From: an uncultured Verrucomicrobia subdivision 3 bacterium | GTDB taxonomy: Bacteria; Verrucomicrobiota; Verrucomicrobiia; Limisphaerales; UBA11358 | Length of the DNA stretch: 58,066 nt | Direction: 5' to 3' | Assembly: GCA_903875465.1 (NCBI GenBank) | Contig: CAIQWB010000001.1 | Span: forward strand, 1-58,066 | Shown here: in pieces, positions 1 through 9,375 of the stretch | Layout of the letters: each line of letters opens with the position of its first letter | Numbering within the stretch: position 1 is the stretch's first letter | Made by a program: the position numbers and the translations under genes | Notes under the pieces: model-generated | The model's database searches: none | Seen by the model: only the letters and a program-made list of their open reading frames with translations | What the model was told of the DNA's origin: nothing

Positions 1-119
1 GTGCCGAAAACATCCTCGCCCTCCGCTGCCTGCAGGCCAGCCAACGCCACGACGAGTTCTGGAAATACCGCCTCAATCAACACGCCAAACGCAATGACAC
101 CCTCAGCCTTTCAGAATAA
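1..119 (+). CDS. C-terminal end of an unidentified ORF, possibly a transposase
   Basis: Reading from base 3, the frame is open to a TAA at 117-119 and gives about 38 residues beginning AENILALRCLQAS and ending TLSLSE. The start lies outside the window. The piece (E-N-I-L-A-L-R-C followed by DEFWKYR) resembles the C-terminal end of ISKra4-type transposases as I remember them, where a similar 'lRaxxLsgrwdeFW' stretch occurs. That is recall, not a search. Codon use looks like real coding sequence. A short hairpin (CCCCGG/CCGGGG, 139-158) follows the stop but has no T run. It could equally be the end of an unrelated protein. Confidence 0.4.
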   Translation, partial: AENILALRCLQASQRHDEFWKYRLNQHAKRNDTLSLSE

Positions 120-168
120 TGAAGAATTTTGTCCTGCACCCCGGGCAAAAACCGGGGCATTCGGCAGA

Positions 169-197
169 TTGACACTGCATTTGCCGGTTGTTACCGT
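169..197 (+). promoter_or_regulatory. Possible sigma70-like promoter of ileS
   Basis: A perfect -35 box TTGACA (169-174), a 17-nt spacer and a weak -10 TACCGT (192-197) precede the ileS ATG at 209. Transcription would begin around 203-205, leaving a leader of only a few bases. This fits the lack of a Shine-Dalgarno sequence before that ATG. The -10 match is poor, so this is tentative. Confidence 0.35.
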
Positions 198-208
198 GTT
201 TTTTTGCG

Positions 209-3019
209 ATGGAATACAAAGACACACTCAATTTGCCGCGCACGGACTTCGCGATGAAGGCCGATCTCGTGACGCGCGAGCCGCAACGTTTGGAAAAATG
301 GCAGCAGGCCGGCCTCTATGAGGCCATCCAGGCCGCCCGGGCCGGCGCGGACAAGTTTGTGCTGCATGACGGTCCGCCCTTTGCCAATGGTGATGTGCAC
401 ATCGGCACCGCCCTGAACAAAATTCTCAAGGACATCGTCGTGAAGTACCAGACCCTGCGGGGCAAAAGCGCCCCGTACATCCCGGGCTGGGACTGCCACG
501 GGCTGCCCATTGAATTCAAGGTCAGCCAGGACATGCGCAAAGCCGGCGATACCAGTGCCGATGCCGCCACCATCCGCAGCGCCTGCGCGGCCCACGCCCG
601 CAAATATATTGATTTACAGCGCACCCAATTCAAGCGCCTGGGCATCCTCGGCGACTGGGAAAACCCGTATCTGACGCTGAACAAGGAATACGAGGCGGAT
701 GAACTGCGCCTGTTTGCGGATATCGTGGAAAAAGGCTTTGTTTACCGGGGCAAGAAACCGGTGTACTGGAGCATTCCGTGCCGCACCGCCCTGGCGGAGG
801 CGGAGGTGGAATACGCCGATCACGTCAGCCAAAGTGTGTTCGTGAAGTTTCCGGTAGTTGGCCAGCCCGGTAACTTCGTGGTCATTTGGACCACTACCCC
901 CTGGACCCTGCCCGCCAACCTGGCCGTGGCTTACAACGACAAGTTTGCTTATGTGAAAGTCACCGTGGGCAGCGAGCATTACCTGTTGTTTCAAGGCTTG
1001 CTCCCGGTGGTGGCGCAGAAATGCGGCTGGACGGAATACACCCAGGCCCCCTTCCCCACCGAAGAACTGGCCACCCTGCAATACCAGCATCCGTTCTGCC
1101 ATCGCACCGGCCGGTTGCTGGCGGCGGATTTTGTGACGAGCGACACCGGCACGGGGTTTGTGCACATCGCACCCGGCCACGGTCTGGACGATTATAATCT
1201 CGGCCGCCAGAACGGCCTTCCGATTTATTCCCCGGTCAACGACGACGGCGCGCTCGCCCACAGCAACGAGTTGCCGGTGGACCAGCAGATGCCCGCCGAA
1301 CTGCTGGGCAAATCCATTTTGGAAAAACACGGCAAGAGCGATGCCAACGAAGCGGTGCTCCATGAATTGCGCACGCGCCACGCCCTGCTCCACCAGGAAA
1401 ATTATCACCACAGCTACCCGCACTGCTGGCGCAGCAAAACGCCGGTGATCTTCCGCGCGATGGACCAATGGTTCATCAAGATTGATCAGGCCGTGGGCGC
1501 GGAAACCTTCCGGGCCACCGCCCTCGCCGAAATTGACAAGGTAAATTGGATTCCCGAATGGGGTGTCAACCGCATCAAGGGTGCCGTGCAATCGCGCCCG
1601 GACTGGTGCATTTCGCGCCAGCGCACCTGGGGCGTACCGATCCCGGCATTTTACAACGCCCAGAGCGAACCGATGCTCGATGCCGGCATCGTGCGCAATA
1701 CCGCCGATTTGATTCAGCAACATGGGTCGAACGTCTGGTTCGACAAACCGGCCGCCGAATTGTGGGCGCTGGTGAAACCCGCGAATTGGTCGGGCCCGGA
1801 TGCCACCGCCAAATCCAATGACACGCTGGACGTTTGGATTGATTCGGGCTCCTCCTCCCGCGCCGTGTTGCAGCAACGTTCCGAATTAAACCATCCCACC
1901 CGAACCGGGGCCGGTGCCTGGCAGGCGGATGTATATTTGGAAGGCAGCGACCAGCATCGCGGCTGGTTCCAATCGTCCCTGCTGCTCTCCCTGGCTGGCA
2001 ATGGGGCCGCGCCCTTCAAAACCGTGCTGACCCACGGCTTCATGGTGGACGCCGACCGCGAGAAAATTTCCAAGAGCAAGCAAGGCTCTTACGAAAAACC
2101 ACAGACCTCCGAGGCCTATGTTAAAAAATATGGCGCCGACGTGGTGCGCCTTTGGGTAGCCTCGCAGGATTATCGCAACGACATTGTGGTGAGTGAGGAG
2201 CGCATCAACAAAGTGGGCGAAACCTACCGCGGCATCCGCAACGCCCTGCGCTACCAGCTCTCGAACTTGTATGATTTTGATCCGGCCACGCAAACGGTGC
2301 CGGATGACCAATTGACCGGGTTGGACCGCTGGGTGCTAGGGGAATTCTCCAAGCTGGAAACGGATGTCATCGCGGCTTACGACAATTACGAGTTCCACGT
2401 CGTGTATCAAAAGGTTAGCCAATTCATCGCGGTAGAGCTATCTTCCATCTATCACGACGTCATCAAGGACCGGATGTACACGGATCCGGCGAATTCACAG
2501 CGCCGCCGCTCGACGCAAACCGCGCTGCATCGCCTGGTCACCGGCCTGTGCCAGCTGCTGTCGCCCATCCTGGCCTTCACCACGGATGAGGCGTGGGAAT
2601 TTGTGCCGGGGAAATTGACGGGGTCGGTGCATGGCAGTGAATTTAAACGGTTGGGTTCCCCATTGATGTTTGATGATATTAACCGATGGGTATGGCTAAA
2701 GGATTGGCGCGAAAAGATTCTTCCGGAACTGGAAAAAGCGCGTCAGGTGAAAACTATTGGCAAATCACTGGATGCCAAAGTGGAACTCCTAATTCCCCAA
2801 GCTCAATGGCAGATTTCCGACAAGGAATTATTGCGTGAACTGGTCAATGTTTCTGCGCTGACCATTACGGTTGGCGAACCCATCGGCGTAACCGTCACCA
2901 AAGCCGACGGTCAAAAATGCGAGCGCTGCTGGCATTGGGAAACAGACATCGGGCAGCACGCCGGGCATCCAACCCTGTGTGGTCGATGTGTGGAGGCAGT
3001 GAAGCCGTTTCAGCTGTAA
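209..3019 (+). CDS. ileS: Isoleucyl-tRNA synthetase
   Basis: Cytoplasmic class I aminoacyl-tRNA synthetase that charges tRNA-Ile, with an editing domain against valine. 936 residues, the usual length for the bacterial type that has a C-terminal zinc site. The frame opens at TTG 188, but ATG 209 gives the canonical N-terminus (MEYKDTLNLP, then F-x-M-K-x-D-L-x-x-R-E-P). Seen: signature 1 as GDVHIGTALNK (about 64-67, with Thr where the last His of HIGH normally stands), the WTTTPWTLPA editing-domain block, CISRQRTWGVPIP, signature 2 KISKS (about 619-623), an anticodon-binding region, and a C-terminal Cys4 zinc finger starting KCERCW (about 904-930). Identity is certain. Confidence 0.97.
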   Translation: MEYKDTLNLPRTDFAMKADLVTREPQRLEKWQQAGLYEAIQAARAGADKFVLHDGPPFANGDVHIGTALNKILKDIVVKYQTLRGKSAPYIPGWDCHGLPIEFKVSQDMRKAGDTSADAATIRSACAAHARKYIDLQRTQFKRLGILGDWENPYLTLNKEYEADELRLFADIVEKGFVYRGKKPVYWSIPCRTALAEAEVEYADHVSQSVFVKFPVVGQPGNFVVIWTTTPWTLPANLAVAYNDKFAYVKVTVGSEHYLLFQGLLPVVAQKCGWTEYTQAPFPTEELATLQYQHPFCHRTGRLLAADFVTSDTGTGFVHIAPGHGLDDYNLGRQNGLPIYSPVNDDGALAHSNELPVDQQMPAELLGKSILEKHGKSDANEAVLHELRTRHALLHQENYHHSYPHCWRSKTPVIFRAMDQWFIKIDQAVGAETFRATALAEIDKVNWIPEWGVNRIKGAVQSRPDWCISRQRTWGVPIPAFYNAQSEPMLDAGIVRNTADLIQQHGSNVWFDKPAAELWALVKPANWSGPDATAKSNDTLDVWIDSGSSSRAVLQQRSELNHPTRTGAGAWQADVYLEGSDQHRGWFQSSLLLSLAGNGAAPFKTVLTHGFMVDADREKISKSKQGSYEKPQTSEAYVKKYGADVVRLWVASQDYRNDIVVSEERINKVGETYRGIRNALRYQLSNLYDFDPATQTVPDDQLTGLDRWVLGEFSKLETDVIAAYDNYEFHVVYQKVSQFIAVELSSIYHDVIKDRMYTDPANSQRRRSTQTALHRLVTGLCQLLSPILAFTTDEAWEFVPGKLTGSVHGSEFKRLGSPLMFDDINRWVWLKDWREKILPELEKARQVKTIGKSLDAKVELLIPQAQWQISDKELLRELVNVSALTITVGEPIGVTVTKADGQKCERCWHWETDIGQHAGHPTLCGRCVEAVKPFQL

Positions 3020-3031
3020 ATCGTCCGGTGT

Positions 3032-3078
3032 TTTGCCCGGGCGGGGCAAATGGAAATTAGCCAGCCACAGGGTGGCTG
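3032..3078 (+). terminator. Two tandem hairpins after ileS, possible weak terminator
   Basis: Downstream of the ileS stop are TTTGCCC/GGGCAAA (3032-3050, 5-nt loop) and CCAGCCA/TGGCTGG (3061-3078, 4-nt loop). Neither is followed by a T run, so termination here is only a suggestion. The rest of 3020-3231 shows nothing recognisable. Confidence 0.3.
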
Positions 3079-3231
3079 GTGAAAGTGGAAATATCCATGC
3101 GTCCCGTAAAGGAGGCTGGAAAATGCCGCGGTGTTTGGCCTGGTGTGCTGAACATTCTCCGAAGCTAGGATGATCACCATTTTGTTGCTGACCCAATTAG
3201 CAAGCGGGCCATTGAAATATTTCGTGAAGCT

Positions 3232-4758
3232 TCAGCGCCCAAGCCCAAGAATCTTCTCCACCCGTGCCTTCACGGCCTGATCCATCTTGATGATCGGGGG
3301 CCAGGGCCGGTTAAAACCTTCGCCGGGGATTTTACGGGTGGCATCGATGCCCAGTTTGCTGCCGCTGCCAATGTCGCTGGTGGCGTGGTCCAGCACATCG
3401 GACGGCCCCTTGGTGAACATGCTGTCGCGCTGCGGGTCGGTGTCGGCAGTGAGGTGGAAGAGCACCTGGCTGGTGTTGTGCACATCCACATCGTGGTCCA
3501 CCACCACGATGTACTTGGTGAACATCATCTGGCCCATGCCCCAGAGGCCGTGCATGATCTTGTAGGCCTGCATGGGATAGGTTTTTTTGATGCTCACAAA
3601 GACGAGATTGTGGAAAACACCTTCGGCCGGCAGGGCAATGTCCACGATCTCCGGGAAGTTCATCTTAAAGATGGGCAGGAACAGTTTCACGCTGGCACCG
3701 CCAATGTAAAAATCCTCCATCGGCGGAATGCCCACGATGGTGGCCGGATACACCGCATCCTTCCGGTGGGTGATGGCGGTGAGGTGCAGGACTGGATAGG
3801 GCTCCGGCAGGGTGTAGTAACCGGTGTGATCGCCAAAGGGCCCTTCCATGCGCAGGGGCTCGGTGGGATCGACATAGCCTTCAATGACAAAGTCGGCATT
3901 CGCGGGCACTTCCAGGTCATTGGTCTCGCATTTGATGAGTTCCACGGACTTTTTGCGCAGGTAACCGGCGAGCAAAAATTCATCCAGCCCGTCCGGCATG
4001 GGGGCGGTGGCGGCGAAGGGGAACATGGGATCCCCGCCGATGAAGATGGCCACGGGCATGCGCTGGCCGGTCTCGTAATAACGCCGGCCATGGCGCGCGG
4101 CGACTTTTTGCAACTGCCAGTGCACCCCGGCGCTCTTTTCATCGTATATCTGAATGCGGTACATGCCCAAATTGCGCTCGCCGGTGTCGGGATCGCGCGT
4201 GACGACACAGGGCAGCGTAATGAAACGGCCGCCATCCAGCGGCCAGCATTTCAAGATGGGGAGGTTGAGCAAGGTGGCGGGATGCGGCTCGGTGCCCTTT
4301 TTCCAGTCCGGCGCCGGGGGCCAGCTCGTGGCGGGGACGGGGGCGTCAAATTTATGAATCACGTCCTTGCACGGACCGGAGCGCACGGTTTTGGGTTTGG
4401 CATGGCGCAGGTCAAGGGCCAGGGAGAGCAGTTTGATGGCTTCCTTGAAACTCGTGGGCGGCTTGGCCTTCATCAGCGCACCCAGCTCGGCGGCCACAGC
4501 ATCCACGGACTCCGCCCCCATGCTGAAGGCCATCCGTTTGTGCGAGCCCAGGGTATTGACCGCCACGGGAAAGGGGGAGACCACGCCATTGACGGTGGGC
4601 TTTTCAAACAGCAACGCTTTGCCGCCACCGGGCAGCTTCATTTCGCGGTCTGCAATTTCGGTAATTTCCAGCTCGGTCGCCACCGGCTGGGAAATGCGTT
4701 TCAGCTCGCCCGCGCGGTCCAGTTGATCGACAAAGTCCCGGAATGATTCAAATGCCAT
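3232..4758 (-). CDS. UbiD-family (prFMN-dependent) decarboxylase, probably of menaquinone biosynthesis
   Basis: 508 residues, full length for UbiD proteins. These remove a carboxylate from an aromatic or unsaturated acid using prenylated FMN. Seen: N-terminal F-x-D-x-L-x-G-E-L-x-R-I block, EITEIADREMK, ALLFEKP, the central EGPFGDHTGYYTLPEPYPV block (about 300-318) and VVVDHDVDVHNTSQVLFHL near residue 420, all typical of the family. Complex I of this window must reduce a quinone, and PVC bacteria usually use menaquinone made by the futalosine route, whose last decarboxylase belongs to this branch. That assignment is inference; the substrate could differ. No UbiX-type flavin prenyltransferase is in the window. 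Convergent with ileS. Confidence 0.85.
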   Translation of the reverse strand: MAFESFRDFVDQLDRAGELKRISQPVATELEITEIADREMKLPGGGKALLFEKPTVNGVVSPFPVAVNTLGSHKRMAFSMGAESVDAVAAELGALMKAKPPTSFKEAIKLLSLALDLRHAKPKTVRSGPCKDVIHKFDAPVPATSWPPAPDWKKGTEPHPATLLNLPILKCWPLDGGRFITLPCVVTRDPDTGERNLGMYRIQIYDEKSAGVHWQLQKVAARHGRRYYETGQRMPVAIFIGGDPMFPFAATAPMPDGLDEFLLAGYLRKKSVELIKCETNDLEVPANADFVIEGYVDPTEPLRMEGPFGDHTGYYTLPEPYPVLHLTAITHRKDAVYPATIVGIPPMEDFYIGGASVKLFLPIFKMNFPEIVDIALPAEGVFHNLVFVSIKKTYPMQAYKIMHGLWGMGQMMFTKYIVVVDHDVDVHNTSQVLFHLTADTDPQRDSMFTKGPSDVLDHATSDIGSGSKLGIDATRKIPGEGFNRPWPPIIKMDQAVKARVEKILGLGR

Positions 4759-4910
4759 ACACCAGTCAGGCTAACACATAATGCGCGGGAGGCAATGCAG
4801 GGGCGGACAAATTAGGGCCAGCCACGAGCAGGGTACGACCCGCTAATAGCGCCGCGCGGCCGCCGCATAATTGACTTGCCAAACCCGCCCCCGGAAAGGC
4901 ATTTTCTGAC

Positions 4911-6473
4911 ATGGCAGCGAACCGTAATTCGACCTTTGACGAACCGTTTTATCAGGCGGCGGATAAATTCTTTCCCAACAACAGCAAAGTTGGCCTCACG
5001 TACGACGACATCACGCTGGCGACCCTCTATTCCGAGGTTCTCCCGCGGGATACCCAGCTCGCCACCATCCTGGCCGACACCCTACCCCTGAACATCCCGG
5101 TGATCTCCTCGGACATGGACACCGTGACCGAATCGCGCATGGCCATCGCGCTGGCCCTCAATGGCGGACTCGGGCTGATCCATTACAATATGCCCGAGCG
5201 GCAGCAACTCTCCGAGGTCAGCCGGGTAAAAAACCATGTTCACGGCCTGATCCAGGATCCCATCAAAATTTCCCCCAACCAGCTCATTGGCGATGTTATT
5301 GACCAGATTGACCAGCGTAAATTCGGCTTCAGCACTTTTCCGGTGGTGGATGAACAAGGCAAGCTCGTGGGCCTCCTCTCCGGCCACGTGGTAAAACCCC
5401 GTTATGCGTCCCGGAAAGTGGCTGAGGCGCTCACGCCCCGCTCCCAAGTGCATTGCATTCTGAAGAAAGAACTGGGCAAGGACCCCATTGCCCGGGCCGA
5501 CAAGTTTTTCACCGAACACCTGGGCATTCACAAACTCTTGGTGGTGGATGACGAGGACCGTTTGCAAGGCCTCATCACCCTCAGCGACGTGGAACGTATC
5601 ACGCTCGAACGGCAGGCGCAATTCAAGCCGGCCCGCGATGAGCAATTCCGCTTGATTTGCGGCGCGGCGGTTTCGGCCACGCGCAATGCCTTCGGCGAAC
5701 TGGACCGTGACCGGATTCTGAACCACGTGGGCGGCCTGATCGAGCGCGGCGTGGACGTGGTGGCGGTGTCCACGGCCCATGGTTTTAGCAAGGGCGTGGG
5801 GGATACCGTCCGCGTGCTGCGGGATGCCTTCCCCAAACTGCCGATCATCGCTGGCAATGTCACCAGCGCCGCCGGGGTGGAATATCTGGCGGAGAGCGGG
5901 GCGAACTGCATCAAAGTGGGTCAGGGACCGGGCTCCATCTGCACCACGCGGATTGTGGCCGGCGTGGGCATCCCCCAAATGACCGCCCTCTATGTTTGCT
6001 CGCGCGCGGCGGCGAAAAAGAAAGTCTCCATTCTGGCGGATGGCGGCATCACCAAATCCGGCGACATCGTGAAGGCACTAACGCTCTCGGAGGCCGTGAT
6101 TTGTGGGGGAATTTTTGCGGGCTGTACGGAATCGCCCGGCGATGTCATTGAAATTAGCGGCAAGATTTACAAGCATTATCGGGGCATGGGCAGCATGGCC
6201 GCCATGAAAGCGGGCTCGGCAGCGCGTTACGGCCACGATAAAAACCCCACGCAAAAAGTTGCGCCCGAAGGCGTGGAAGCCCTCAAGGAATCCTGCGGTT
6301 CGGTCGACCGGGTACTGGCGCAACTCATCGGCGGCATCCAGTCGGGTATGGGTTACCTCGGCGCGGCCAACCTCGCGCAACTTCGGGAAAAAGCCCGCTA
6401 CATCCGCGTGAGCCCGGCCGGCCAGCGCGAAGCCGTCCCGCACGACGTGGTGGAATTAAAGACCGGCCATTGA
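4911..6473 (+). CDS. guaB: IMP dehydrogenase (divergent)
   Basis: Oxidises IMP to XMP with NAD+, the committed step to GTP. 520 residues with the standard layout: N-terminal barrel half ([18 protein letters not shown]), a CBS-pair insert (about 105-235), then the catalytic half with GPGSICTTR (active-site Cys about 344), ILADGGI, the flap [12 protein letters not shown] and an RY pair (SAARYG). Several usually fixed positions differ. The D-S/T-x-H-G segment reads [10 protein letters not shown], so the NAD/IMP-contacting Asp is Ser (about 287), and the phosphate-binding V-G-S is C-G-G. The CBS pair and length exclude GMP reductase. ATG 4911 is preceded by GGAAAGG, a reasonable ribosome site. 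Confidence 0.92.
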   Translation: MAANRNSTFDEPFYQAADKFFPNNSKVGLTYDDITLATLYSEVLPRDTQLATILADTLPLNIPVISSDMDTVTESRMAIALALNGGLGLIHYNMPERQQLSEVSRVKNHVHGLIQDPIKISPNQLIGDVIDQIDQRKFGFSTFPVVDEQGKLVGLLSGHVVKPRYASRKVAEALTPRSQVHCILKKELGKDPIARADKFFTEHLGIHKLLVVDDEDRLQGLITLSDVERITLERQAQFKPARDEQFRLICGAAVSATRNAFGELDRDRILNHVGGLIERGVDVVAVSTAHGFSKGVGDTVRVLRDAFPKLPIIAGNVTSAAGVEYLAESGANCIKVGQGPGSICTTRIVAGVGIPQMTALYVCSRAAAKKKVSILADGGITKSGDIVKALTLSEAVICGGIFAGCTESPGDVIEISGKIYKHYRGMGSMAAMKAGSAARYGHDKNPTQKVAPEGVEALKESCGSVDRVLAQLIGGIQSGMGYLGAANLAQLREKARYIRVSPAGQREAVPHDVVELKTGH

Positions 6474-6620
6474 GGCGGTGCCTCCGGGCGGCGTGGCCCG
6501 AAGCGCGTTTATTTAAGAGCCTTGATATGGGGTGGGTTGCGCCCCGGGCTTGACCTTAACCAGGCAGTAGAAATGCAGGCTGCCAGCCGCCACCGGCACC
6601 TGGCCGGTTCATCCGCCCGC

Positions 6621-7172
6621 TCACGGCGAGGAGGCTGACTCCAAATCGCGCAAGGAGGGTCCAACCATGCCGCTCAGCCGGTCTCCGGCCACATAGAGCG
6701 TAATGGCAAAACTCAGCACGGCCCCGAGCAAAAATAAAAACAACCAGAAATGGCGCCGCTCGTAACGCCGCACTGTCCGGGCGAAGGCCAATAAACCAAA
6801 CAATGCGGAAAGCACAATCACCGCATCTACACTGGCCCGCTGCCAGTAGCTGCCGCCGAGATGCAGCCACATGCCGAATTCATCGAAGGTGAGTCCCATG
6901 GCCAAACCGTAGAACAGCTCGGTGATTTGCGCCCGCCGCCCCACCGGCCGCATAAACACACTGTAGCCGGCGGTGGCGGACAACAAAAAGATGCCATAGT
7001 TTAGGTGATGAACATGGGTGCCCTGCACAAAGCAGTACAGGTTCGGCATGGCCCCGGCCATGATCAAAAACACAAAAACCCGCGCCAGAATGAAGGTGAG
7101 AATGAAACTGAACAGCGACAAGCGCGCAAGCTTATGTGCGGCTTCCCGGGTGATGTGATGGTCAGGATGCAT
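6621..7172 (-). CDS. Small multi-pass membrane protein of unknown function
   Basis: 183 residues with about four or five hydrophobic segments (near residues 20-40, 57-75, 113-130, 140-160). I do not recognise a named family. Two polar motifs lie within or next to the membrane part, HVHHLNYG (about 53-60) and DEFGMWLHLGGSYW (about 96-109). The His cluster and the D-E pair could form a metal or lipid-head-group site, which is speculation. It stands alone between guaB and pyk, both transcribed as separate units. ATG start at 7172; a real gene judging from its codon pattern and conserved-looking motifs. Confidence 0.75.
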   Translation of the reverse strand: MHPDHHITREAAHKLARLSLFSFILTFILARVFVFLIMAGAMPNLYCFVQGTHVHHLNYGIFLLSATAGYSVFMRPVGRRAQITELFYGLAMGLTFDEFGMWLHLGGSYWQRASVDAVIVLSALFGLLAFARTVRRYERRHFWLFLFLLGAVLSFAITLYVAGDRLSGMVGPSLRDLESASSP

Positions 7173-7417
7173 GGCGGACGGCCCAGACTAAGCCTTTGCC
7201 CAAGGCCTGGTCAAGCCATCGCCGCCCGCCAGAACCCATGAGCCGGTCGGAAAATTGAAAGGGGCTCTTCGGCGCGTCTTTTGGCGTTGGCCGGTGTTGG
7301 CCGGTATTGGCTCGGCCATGGCAGCGCGCTGCGGAGATGCGCCGGCCTCGCCGCCTTGGCCACCGTCAAAATCTGCTACCGCAGTCCCACGTTCATTTTT
7401 CAGACAGGCTCTATGGC

Positions 7418-8839
7418 TTACACCGTGCGCATTTGAATGGCATCCACGATTTCGGTGCCAATCGAGATGGCTCCGATAATCACCACCACGTCGCCGGGTT
7501 TCAACCGGCCTTCGACCAGCAGGCGTCTCAGAGCAGCCTCGATGGTGTTTTGGGGTTCAATGAAATCAAACTCCATGACGAAGGAAGTCACGCCCCAGCT
7601 CAGGCAGAGTTCGCTGGCGGATTTCTCATTGTCACAAATGGCGTACACCGGCGAGTAACGCGGGCGCATCCAGGAAGCGTACCGGGCCATGTGACCATGC
7701 CGTGTAAAGGCCAGCACGGCGGCGGCCTTGAGTTCGTTGGCCATTACCACCGCGCTTTTCACGAGCTTTTCCCGGGCGGAAGTCAGTTCTGCCGCATCGT
7801 GGAACAGGGCGTTGCCACTGCGCTCCGTGCGGGTGGCAATGCGGTCGAACACCTCAATGCATTTGATGGGGTATTTGCCCACGGTGGTTTCACCACTGAG
7901 CATGATGGCATCGGCCTCCTCGAACACGGCGTTGGCCACGTCGGTAACCTCCGCGCGGGTGGGCATGGGGGATTCGATCATGCTTTCCAGCATGTGGGTG
8001 GCGACAATCACCGGCCGGCCGATGCGCAGGCACATTTTGACGATGCGCCGCTGGACGATGGGCAATTCCTCATACGGAATCTCAATGCCCAGGTCGCCGC
8101 GGGCAACCATGATGCCATCGGCCTCGCGCACAATGGCCTCCAGATTGGCGAGGGCGGACTGGTCCTCAATCTTGGCGATCACGAAGGGGGCCGGCTTGCC
8201 TTCGTCGAACAATTCTTTGAGCTGGAGCAAATCACGGGACTCGCGCACAAAGGAGAGGGCAATAAAATCCACATTGAGTTCCAGGCCCAACTTCACGTCT
8301 TTGATGTCCTTGGCCGTAAGCGCGGGCAGGCTGACCTTGACGCCGGGCAGGTTGATGTGGCGGCGGCTGCCGAGCTTGCCCTCGGTGAGCACTTCGCATT
8401 CCACCTTGTTACCAGACTTGGCGAGCACCTTCATTTGGATGGTGCCGTTATCAATCAAGACGACGTCGCCGACACTGATGTCGTTGATGAAATTCTCGTA
8501 ATTGACGTCGACGGAATGCTGTTCGGAATCCTTTTCGCCCCGAACCGTGAGGGTGAATTTCTGGCCCGGCTGCAAGTCGAGCGGGGAGGCAATGTCACCG
8601 GTGCGGATGGCCGGCCCCTGGGTATCCATCATGATCCCGGTAAAGCGGCTGCGCCGGGCCGATTCCGCCCGAATGGAGCCGACCACGCGGCGCACCCAGT
8701 CGTGCGGGGCATGGGACATGTTCAGGCGGAAGATGTTCACCCCGGCGTCAATCAATTTGCCGATCATTTCGGCAGAATCCGTTGCGGGGCCCAGAGTGGA
8801 TACGATTTTTGTCCGGCGCACATTACCTCGTTGCATCAT
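7418..8839 (-). CDS. pyk: Pyruvate kinase
   Basis: Transfers phosphate from phosphoenolpyruvate to ADP, the last step of glycolysis. 473 residues, bacterial length. Seen: RTKIVSTLGPAT (about 9-20), IFRLNMSHA with the PEP-site Arg, MMDTQGPAIRTG (usual Lys replaced by Gln in 'DTKGP'), the catalytic-lysine strand PFVIAKIEDQ, MVARGDLGIE with the metal Asp, and PVIVATHMLESM followed by PTRAEVTDVANAV and MLSGET. The last motif has His in place of the more common Gln. A normal C-terminal domain follows. Divergent from the ferredoxin gene. The 245 bases downstream (7173-7417) hold no recognisable feature. Confidence 0.96.
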   Translation of the reverse strand: MMQRGNVRRTKIVSTLGPATDSAEMIGKLIDAGVNIFRLNMSHAPHDWVRRVVGSIRAESARRSRFTGIMMDTQGPAIRTGDIASPLDLQPGQKFTLTVRGEKDSEQHSVDVNYENFINDISVGDVVLIDNGTIQMKVLAKSGNKVECEVLTEGKLGSRRHINLPGVKVSLPALTAKDIKDVKLGLELNVDFIALSFVRESRDLLQLKELFDEGKPAPFVIAKIEDQSALANLEAIVREADGIMVARGDLGIEIPYEELPIVQRRIVKMCLRIGRPVIVATHMLESMIESPMPTRAEVTDVANAVFEEADAIMLSGETTVGKYPIKCIEVFDRIATRTERSGNALFHDAAELTSAREKLVKSAVVMANELKAAAVLAFTRHGHMARYASWMRPRYSPVYAICDNEKSASELCLSWGVTSFVMEFDFIEPQNTIEAALRRLLVEGRLKPGDVVVIIGAISIGTEIVDAIQMRTV

Positions 8840-8922
8840 CGGAATACTTTACCTTTTTCGAGGGAAATTAAAAGAAATTATTCAGCATCGCCATCCCGCC
8901 GGATGGTAATTTAATCTTGCTA

Positions 8923-8950
8923 TTGCGGCTCCGGCGGATAACCATACACT
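8923..8950 (+). promoter_or_regulatory. Possible sigma70-like promoter of the ferredoxin gene
   Basis: TTGCGG (8923-8928), 16-nt spacer, TACACT (8945-8950). Transcription would begin near 8957, giving a leader of about 16 nt before ATG 8973. Matches are moderate. Confidence 0.35.
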
Positions 8951-8972
8951 CCTAAACTTAACTATTTATTTT

Positions 8973-9203
8973 ATGGCTGACATCGCTAACAAATATCCGG
9001 AAAACATCGCAGGCAAGTATTACGTTGACAATCAATGCATTGATTGCGATCTCTGCCGCGAAACGGCCCCGGCAAATTTCAAGCGGAATGATGATGGCGG
9101 CTATTCCTTCGTTTACAAACAACCGGCCGACGAAGGCGAAGCCAAGCTCTGCAAAGACGCCATGGACGGCTGCCCGGTAGAAGCCATCGGCAACAACGGT
9201 TAA
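8973..9203 (+). CDS. Ferredoxin with a single [4Fe-4S] cluster
   Basis: 76 residues, a small soluble electron carrier. Cluster ligands are visible as C22-x2-C25-x2-C28 and C67-P (GCPVEAI). There is one cluster only, unlike the two-cluster clostridial type. The middle (about 33-60) is acidic, as usual for a carrier that docks to basic partners. Cys60 is extra. The gene is monocistronic and followed by a strong intrinsic terminator, so it is probably expressed on its own. Its redox partner cannot be told from the neighbourhood (pyk and a DAHP synthase). Confidence 0.9.
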   Translation: MADIANKYPENIAGKYYVDNQCIDCDLCRETAPANFKRNDDGGYSFVYKQPADEGEAKLCKDAMDGCPVEAIGNNG

Positions 9204-9261
9204 ACCCGTGGTTTGGCTGGTCGTGGCGGAGCAGTGTTGAACTCTTAGTTTTAGAAAAGCG

Positions 9262-9291
9262 AAAAGGAACTTTTTAGGAAGTTCCTTTTTT
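9262..9291 (+). terminator. Intrinsic terminator of the ferredoxin gene
   Basis: Perfect 9-bp stem AAGGAACTT/AAGTTCCTT (9264-9272 and 9279-9287) with a 6-nt loop, followed by a T run to 9291. The flanking A and T runs may also make it work for the convergent DAHP synthase gene. Confidence 0.85.
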
Positions 9292-9375
9292 CATGATTAG
9301 CGGAGGTGACTGGAAAACTTGGATCGGCAGGATTCGAACTCCCCCTGCCCCACCCAATCCGTCTTCAAAAACAGT

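Noticed and set aside
3385-4746. Long plus-strand open frame (453 codons) opposite the UbiD gene, and similar long frames opposite pyk (7307-8914), nuoL, bamA (43153-44859) and dnaB
   Set aside because: Mirror frames of GC-rich genes: His/Gly/Val-rich composition, no family motifs, and a recognised gene on the other strand.
9325-9352. tRNA T-arm-like sequence (minus strand GAGTTCGAATCCTGCC) after the ferredoxin terminator
   Set aside because: Looks like the 3' end of a tRNA, but the T-stem does not pair (an extra GGGAG intervenes), there is no matching acceptor strand, D-arm or anticodon arm, and the upstream part is DAHP synthase coding sequence. At best a decayed remnant or an old att-like fragment.
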